From: Barnesiella sp. An22 | GTDB lineage: Bacteria > Bacteroidota > Bacteroidia > Bacteroidales > Barnesiellaceae | Reading direction: 5' to 3' | DNA: 64,000 nt | Assembly: GCF_002159975.1 (NCBI RefSeq) | Contig: NZ_NFJR01000001.1 | Location: 372,001-436,000, forward strand | In this document: one piece after another, positions 60,184 through 64,000 of the stretch | Position numbering within the stretch: position 1 is the first letter of the stretch | Layout: each line of letters starts with the position of its first letter | The notes under the pieces: generated by a model | The model's input: only the letters and a program-made list of their open reading frames with translations | The model's database searches: none | What the model was told of the DNA's origin: nothing | Program-made: the position numbers and the translations under genes

Positions 60184-61071
60184 ATGATAGACTTCAGACT
60201 AAAAGTTTTTTGCAGCGTAGCCCACAACCTCAGTTTTACCAAAGCCTCGAAAGAGCTGTATGTGAGCCAACCGGCCATCAGCAAGCACATCCAGGAGCTC
60301 GAGGCCGAGTACAGCACGCGACTGTTCGAGCGGATGGGTACCCACATTACCCTCACCCCCGAGGGTGAACTGCTGCTCTCGCATGCCGAGAAGATACTCG
60401 CCCACTACAAGCAGCTCGACTTCGAGATGAACCTGCTCACCCAGCGCCACATGGGCGAACTGCGACTGGGTGCCAGCACCACCATCGCCCAGTATGTGCT
60501 ACCCTCCTATCTGGCTACGTTCAGCCAGAAGTTCAAGCAGATAAAGCTGTCGCTCGTCAACGGGAACACCCGTGCCATCGAGCGGGCCGTCGAAGAGAAC
60601 CGCATAGACCTGGGGCTCATCGAAGGGGTGAGCCGCCAGCCCCACCTGCACTACACCCCGTTCATGCGCGACGAGCTGGTGTGCATAGCCAGCACCCGCA
60701 GCAAGCTGGCGCGGTACGACGAGGTTTCGCTCGACCAGCTGCGGCAACTGCCGCTGGTCATTCGCGAGAGCGGCTCGGGCAGCCTCGAGGTCTTTGAAAA
60801 GGCGCTGGCGCAAAAGCAGCTGAAGCTGTCGCAATTCAACATTGCCATGCAGTTGGGCACGACCGAGGGCATCAAACGGTTCCTCTACAACACCGACAGT
60901 GTGGGCATGATGTCGATACAGGCGGTTTCGACCGAGATTGCCGACGGTCGGCTGAAGGTAATCGAGATTGCCGATTTCACCTGCGAGCGGGAGTTCTGCT
61001 TCGTCCAGAATGCCGGACAGAACGGCGGCCTCGCCTCGGACTTCATGCGCTACATGACCCGCCGATTCTAA
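60184..61071 (+). CDS. LysR family transcriptional regulator
   Basis: A 295-aa LysR regulator. The N-terminal winged HTH is MIDFRLKVFCSVAHNLSFTKASKELYVSQPAISKHIQELEAEYSTRLFERMG, with the typical S-Q-P-A-I-S-K recognition helix. The effector-binding domain starts near residue 90 (GELRLGASTTIAQYVLPSYL). The region GSLEVFEKAL and similarity to CysB/CbbR-like members do not fix a ligand. It is 19 bp after aroE, in the same direction. Confidence 0.93.
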   Translation: MIDFRLKVFCSVAHNLSFTKASKELYVSQPAISKHIQELEAEYSTRLFERMGTHITLTPEGELLLSHAEKILAHYKQLDFEMNLLTQRHMGELRLGASTTIAQYVLPSYLATFSQKFKQIKLSLVNGNTRAIERAVEENRIDLGLIEGVSRQPHLHYTPFMRDELVCIASTRSKLARYDEVSLDQLRQLPLVIRESGSGSLEVFEKALAQKQLKLSQFNIAMQLGTTEGIKRFLYNTDSVGMMSIQAVSTEIADGRLKVIEIADFTCEREFCFVQNAGQNGGLASDFMRYMTRRF

Positions 61072-61134
61072 GCGAACACGGGTGCTTTTACACCGCTCGC
61101 CTACCTTGTCTGACACACCGAAAAACATACTGCC

Positions 61135-63243
61135 ATGACCCGAAATCCCCTGTCGGCTGCCCGTACTCCATTCATTCGACTGCTGCTCCCGCTGCTGGCG
61201 GGAATCGTGGGGCAGGCCCTGCTGCATCTCCCCTTGTGGGGCTGTCTGTTGCCGGGGCTGGGCGGACTCGTGCTGTGGGGGTTGCAGACCAAGCGGGGCA
61301 CCATCGAGGAGCAATACCGCAAGCGCGAATTCTTCGGGTGGGGACTCTTCCTGATTCTCCTATCGGCAGGAGCCACCCTGCACTACCTGCAACAACGCCC
61401 CTACCGGCTGCCCGAGGGCTTCTATCCCATAGCCGTCGCCCACATCGACCACAAAGCGGTCGAGAAAGAGGGGGCCTACTACTGCCCCGCCTCGATTACC
61501 GGGTTGGTCGATACCCTGGGCCACACGGTACCCTATCGCGAAAAGGTGGCTCTCTACTTCGAAAAGAGTCTGTCGGCCGGCCGGCTCGACTACGGCGACC
61601 GGGTAGTTTTTGAATTTCGACTGCGCCCCATTGCCGGGATTGGGAACCCGGGCGACTTCGACCGGGCCACCTTCATGCGCTACCAGGGCATCGCCCGCAA
61701 CCAATACCTTGCCGACGAGCGATGGCGGTACATCGGCCACGAACCCCGCTCGGAATTTCGGGCCTGGGCAGCCATGCAGCAAACCGCACTCGCCCACCGC
61801 ATCGACACCTGCCACCTCGCGCCCCACAGCGCCCTGCTGCTGAAAACCCTTCTGCTGGGCGACCGAGCCGATTTTCCGCCCGACCTGCGACAGTCGTTCT
61901 CGGCCTCGGGACTCTCGCACATACTGGCCGTAAGCGGGCTGCACATGGGAGTCATTGCCTCGCTGGTCTACCTGCTGCTCTTCCCCCTGGCCTGGAGCGA
62001 GACGGGCCGCAAGTTACGCCCCCTGCTCACGCTGCTCGTGTTGTGGATTTATGCCTGCATCACGGGGTTGTCCCCCTCGGCCGTGCGGGCCAGCATCATG
62101 GCGTCGTTCCTGTTGACAGCCGAGTTTCTGGAACGACGTAACAGTTCGCTCAATGCCCTGTTTGCCGCCGCCTTCTTCATGCTGCTCTACGACACCCGCC
62201 TCGTGTTCGATGCCGGATTCCAGATGAGTTTCGCCGCCGTCGCCGCCATCCTGCTCTTCTACCGCCGACTAAACGTCGGGGGAAAGTCGCCCTACCGCCT
62301 CGTGCGCTGGGCGAGTTCGTGTACGGCCGTGTCGATAGCCGCACAAGCGGGCGCCCTGCCCATCGCCATCTACTACTTCCACACCCTGCCCCTGCTCTTT
62401 CTGGTTGGCAATCTGGTGGTACTGCCGCTCCTGCCCGTCATCTTCGGGCTGGCCCTGCTCATGCTGCTGCTCACCGCCCTGCATCTGCCCTACCTCTGGC
62501 TGGCAACCGCCACCGACCTGCTGCTGCGATTTATCGAAGGGCTGAGTCTCGCCATCGACCACCTGCCGGGCAGCCACCTCGAGGGGGTGTGGCTGGAACC
62601 CCGCTACCTGTGGGGCTACTTTATCGGGGGAATCCTCATCTACCTGACGGTGAAGCGGCGTTCGAAGCGACTGCTCGGGCTTACGCTGGGGGCCGCCATT
62701 CTCTTTCTGGCTGCCGACCTGGCTACCCATCGGGCTCCATGCCCTGAAATAGTAGTCTATGAAGACCCCCAATCGACCGTGGTGCAACTGAGCGACCGGG
62801 GACACTGCTACCTGTTACTACCCGATACCTTGCCGGTCGAGGGGCCACTGCCCGGCGAGCCCTATCGCCAACAAAACGGCTACGCAAGCTACACCCTGAT
62901 ACAACCGGGGACCACTCCGGTCGAAGGGCCGCAGCTCCTTGTCGACTATCCCTTTGCCCTCTTTCACGGCAAACGGCTGCTCCTGCTCGACACCCCCGGC
63001 CGGAAGGGCTCCGACACCCAACTACCAGGCGAACGGCTGTCGATCGACTATGCCGTGGTCGACCGGCAATTCGACGGACGACTGGCCGACGTGGTCCGGC
63101 TCTTCGACATCGGACAGGTTATCATCGGGGCCAACGTGCATCCGTCGCGGGCCCGCCTGTGGCTGAACGACTGCTACAAGCAGGGCATCGCCTGCCACGA
63201 CGTGCGCACGGAGGGAGCCTGGACATACAGACCCGCACGCTGA
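61135..63243 (+). CDS. ComEC/Rec2 family membrane protein (without clear metallo-beta-lactamase domain)
   Basis: A 702-aa protein. The N-terminal hydrophobic segments (about 13-80) precede a DUF4131-like region with AHIDHKAVEKEGAYYCPASITG and YGDRVVFEFRLRP, then the Competence membrane domain with FSASGLSHILAVSGLHMGVIASLVYLLL (about 258-285), LSPSAVRASIMASFLL and VFDAGFQMSFAAVAAILLFY. ComEC forms the DNA-uptake channel. The last 160 residues do not show the HxHxDH motif of the metallo-beta-lactamase domain of full-length ComEC, a common shorter form in Bacteroidales. Confidence 0.9.
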   Translation: MTRNPLSAARTPFIRLLLPLLAGIVGQALLHLPLWGCLLPGLGGLVLWGLQTKRGTIEEQYRKREFFGWGLFLILLSAGATLHYLQQRPYRLPEGFYPIAVAHIDHKAVEKEGAYYCPASITGLVDTLGHTVPYREKVALYFEKSLSAGRLDYGDRVVFEFRLRPIAGIGNPGDFDRATFMRYQGIARNQYLADERWRYIGHEPRSEFRAWAAMQQTALAHRIDTCHLAPHSALLLKTLLLGDRADFPPDLRQSFSASGLSHILAVSGLHMGVIASLVYLLLFPLAWSETGRKLRPLLTLLVLWIYACITGLSPSAVRASIMASFLLTAEFLERRNSSLNALFAAAFFMLLYDTRLVFDAGFQMSFAAVAAILLFYRRLNVGGKSPYRLVRWASSCTAVSIAAQAGALPIAIYYFHTLPLLFLVGNLVVLPLLPVIFGLALLMLLLTALHLPYLWLATATDLLLRFIEGLSLAIDHLPGSHLEGVWLEPRYLWGYFIGGILIYLTVKRRSKRLLGLTLGAAILFLAADLATHRAPCPEIVVYEDPQSTVVQLSDRGHCYLLLPDTLPVEGPLPGEPYRQQNGYASYTLIQPGTTPVEGPQLLVDYPFALFHGKRLLLLDTPGRKGSDTQLPGERLSIDYAVVDRQFDGRLADVVRLFDIGQVIIGANVHPSRARLWLNDCYKQGIACHDVRTEGAWTYRPAR

Positions 63244-63340
63244 CCGAAGTCCCCGGGTAGCACCTCTCTCAAAGAGAGATAAACGACCGGCCATCCAACC
63301 GCCCCAACCCTATTCAGCCTGGCCTCCCGACCCGGCAAAA

Positions 63341-63376
63341 AGAGAGGGGCCGCGACTCGAACGAGTCACAGCCCCT
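63341..63376 (-). terminator. Terminator of the DUF5606 gene
   Basis: On the minus strand, GGGGC...GACTCGTTCGAGTC...GCCCC forms a hairpin (63346-63376) followed by TCTCTTTTT. Confidence 0.7.
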
Positions 63377-63427
63377 TGGTTTATCTGTTCGCCGTGCGAT
63401 GGAATCGCACCTGATCGATACCTTGGT

Positions 63428-63880
63428 TTATTTGCTTTCGGCCTTGTCGGCAGCAGCCTCCTTTTCAGGTTCGGCATCGGCCTTCTTCTCCTCTACGAAA
63501 TCGGTGTTGCCCGTCTCGACCAGCAGGTTGTACCAGCTGATGAGTTTCTTGATGTCGGTTACATACACTCTCTCGCGATCGAAGTTGGGGAGCACGTCGG
63601 CCAGATAGGCACGCAGCGCCTCGGCATCGGCTTTCTTCGTATCGAGCGACACTTTGCCACCGTTTTCTTTCTTCTTGATCGATTCCAATACTTCGCCCAG
63701 AGGCACATCGTCTTCGTCGGTAAAGATGGCGATGTCGCCCAGCGAGATGATTTTTTCATGGGCATAGGCAGGCAGACGTTTACCGGTTTGCAAAGATTCG
63801 ACAATCAGCATATTCTTGGCTTGAGATACCAACTTATACAAACCCGGTTTCCCAGAGATAGATAAAATCGTTTTCAACAT
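63428..63880 (-). CDS. DUF5606 family protein
   Basis: A 150-aa protein starting MLKTILSISGKPGLYKLVSQAKNMLIVESL, which I recognise as DUF5606, a Bacteroidota family of unknown function with an SH3-like first domain. The middle part (about 66-110) continues KKKENGGKVSLDTKKADAEALRAYLADVLPNFDRERVYVTDIKKLISWYN. The C-terminus is a charged Ala/Glu/Lys tail. A minus-strand -7 element TATTTTTG lies at 63925-63932, 45 bp before the start. Confidence 0.88.
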   Translation of the reverse strand: MLKTILSISGKPGLYKLVSQAKNMLIVESLQTGKRLPAYAHEKIISLGDIAIFTDEDDVPLGEVLESIKKKENGGKVSLDTKKADAEALRAYLADVLPNFDRERVYVTDIKKLISWYNLLVETGNTDFVEEKKADAEPEKEAAADKAESK

Positions 63881-64000
63881 AAAAATTGGTGTTTTATATT
63901 TAATGACTTAATCAATTTGTCGTGCAAAAATAATATACTTGTCGGGTTTAACCGATTTATCGGGCGAAATTTTTTCTCACCGCGGCTCTTCCAAGAGCGA
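63881..64000. other. Window end: upstream region of the DUF5606 gene
   Basis: Holds the -7 element TATTTTTG (63925-63932, minus strand). The last 60 bases show no recognisable gene. Confidence 0.4.

Noticed and set aside
63240-63430. A tRNA gene near the comEC 3' end
   Set aside because: The segment has GACTCGAACGAGTC, which looks tRNA-like at first sight, but it is the loop of a terminator hairpin and no cloverleaf can be drawn.

Overview
The window is a stretch of Bacteroidota chromosome, most likely from an anaerobic gut member of the order Bacteroidales. The evidence is families largely confined to that phylum (DUF4290, DUF5063, DUF5606, GldB-like lipoprotein, OMP_b-brl_3 receptor), promoters of the TTTG-N19..21-TAnnTTTG type, serine-type sulfatases with an anaerobic maturase, and a B12-dependent class II ribonucleotide reductase. 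Barnesiellaceae is a guess I cannot test here. I found no rRNA, tRNA, CRISPR array, prophage or IS transposase.

Layout. 1-6.9 kb: housekeeping genes (DUF4290 fragment, tsaB; then a + strand run yicC-gmk-nadD-DUF5063-exonuclease-small membrane protein-OMP-MFS). 7-9.4 kb: a BlaI/BlaR1-like pair behind four phased operators. 9.4-13.1 kb: sulfatase, DUF1232 protein and anaerobic sulfatase maturase. 13.2-15.1 kb: RlmD-type methyltransferase with a six-unit promoter array upstream. 15.1-24.9 kb: accessory metabolism with three AraC regulators, a CMD-cupin fusion, Fe-alcohol dehydrogenase, and a DUF3737/PatB/EamA/DUF418 operon. 25-31 kb: pyruvate phosphate dikinase, alkaline phosphatase, and a cobalamin riboswitch in front of a MetE-like gene. 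31-32.6 kb: split ThrE exporter. 32.8-42.3 kb: two more sulfatases, an outer-membrane receptor bracketed by a direct repeat, FtsH, AraC and HdeD-like genes. 42.6-53 kb: nfo, cysK, 4-alpha-glucanotransferase, AraC, amidohydrolase-ABM fusion, flavin reductase, nrdJ. 53.4-64 kb: nitroreductase, dnaA, MCE protein, amidase, GldB-like, aroE, LysR, ComEC, DUF5606.

The most unusual structure is a dispersed repeat family of about 80 bp that carries a promoter. Each unit has a short inverted repeat (usually GAAAAC-N3-GTTTTC), then TTTG, then almost always exactly 20 bp, then TATCTTTG or a variant. Fourteen units occur at five loci (11.0, 14.7-15.1, 18.45, 31.27 and 42.4-42.6 kb), singly or in tandem with an 83-bp period, always pointing into a neighbouring gene. 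The five genes (sulfatase, rlmD, araC-type, thrE, nfo) have no obvious shared function. In several units the inverted repeat keeps its symmetry although its sequence differs.

Other regulatory structure: four 17-bp dyads (AACTA-N7-TAGTT) spaced 21-22 bp before the BlaI gene, and three direct-repeat operators of 21-bp period shared by two AraC loci. B12 links the riboswitch-controlled MetE-like protein, which lacks the usual zinc cysteines, with the B12-dependent NrdJ. All three sulfatases are of the Ser type and one sits near the maturase that would activate them.
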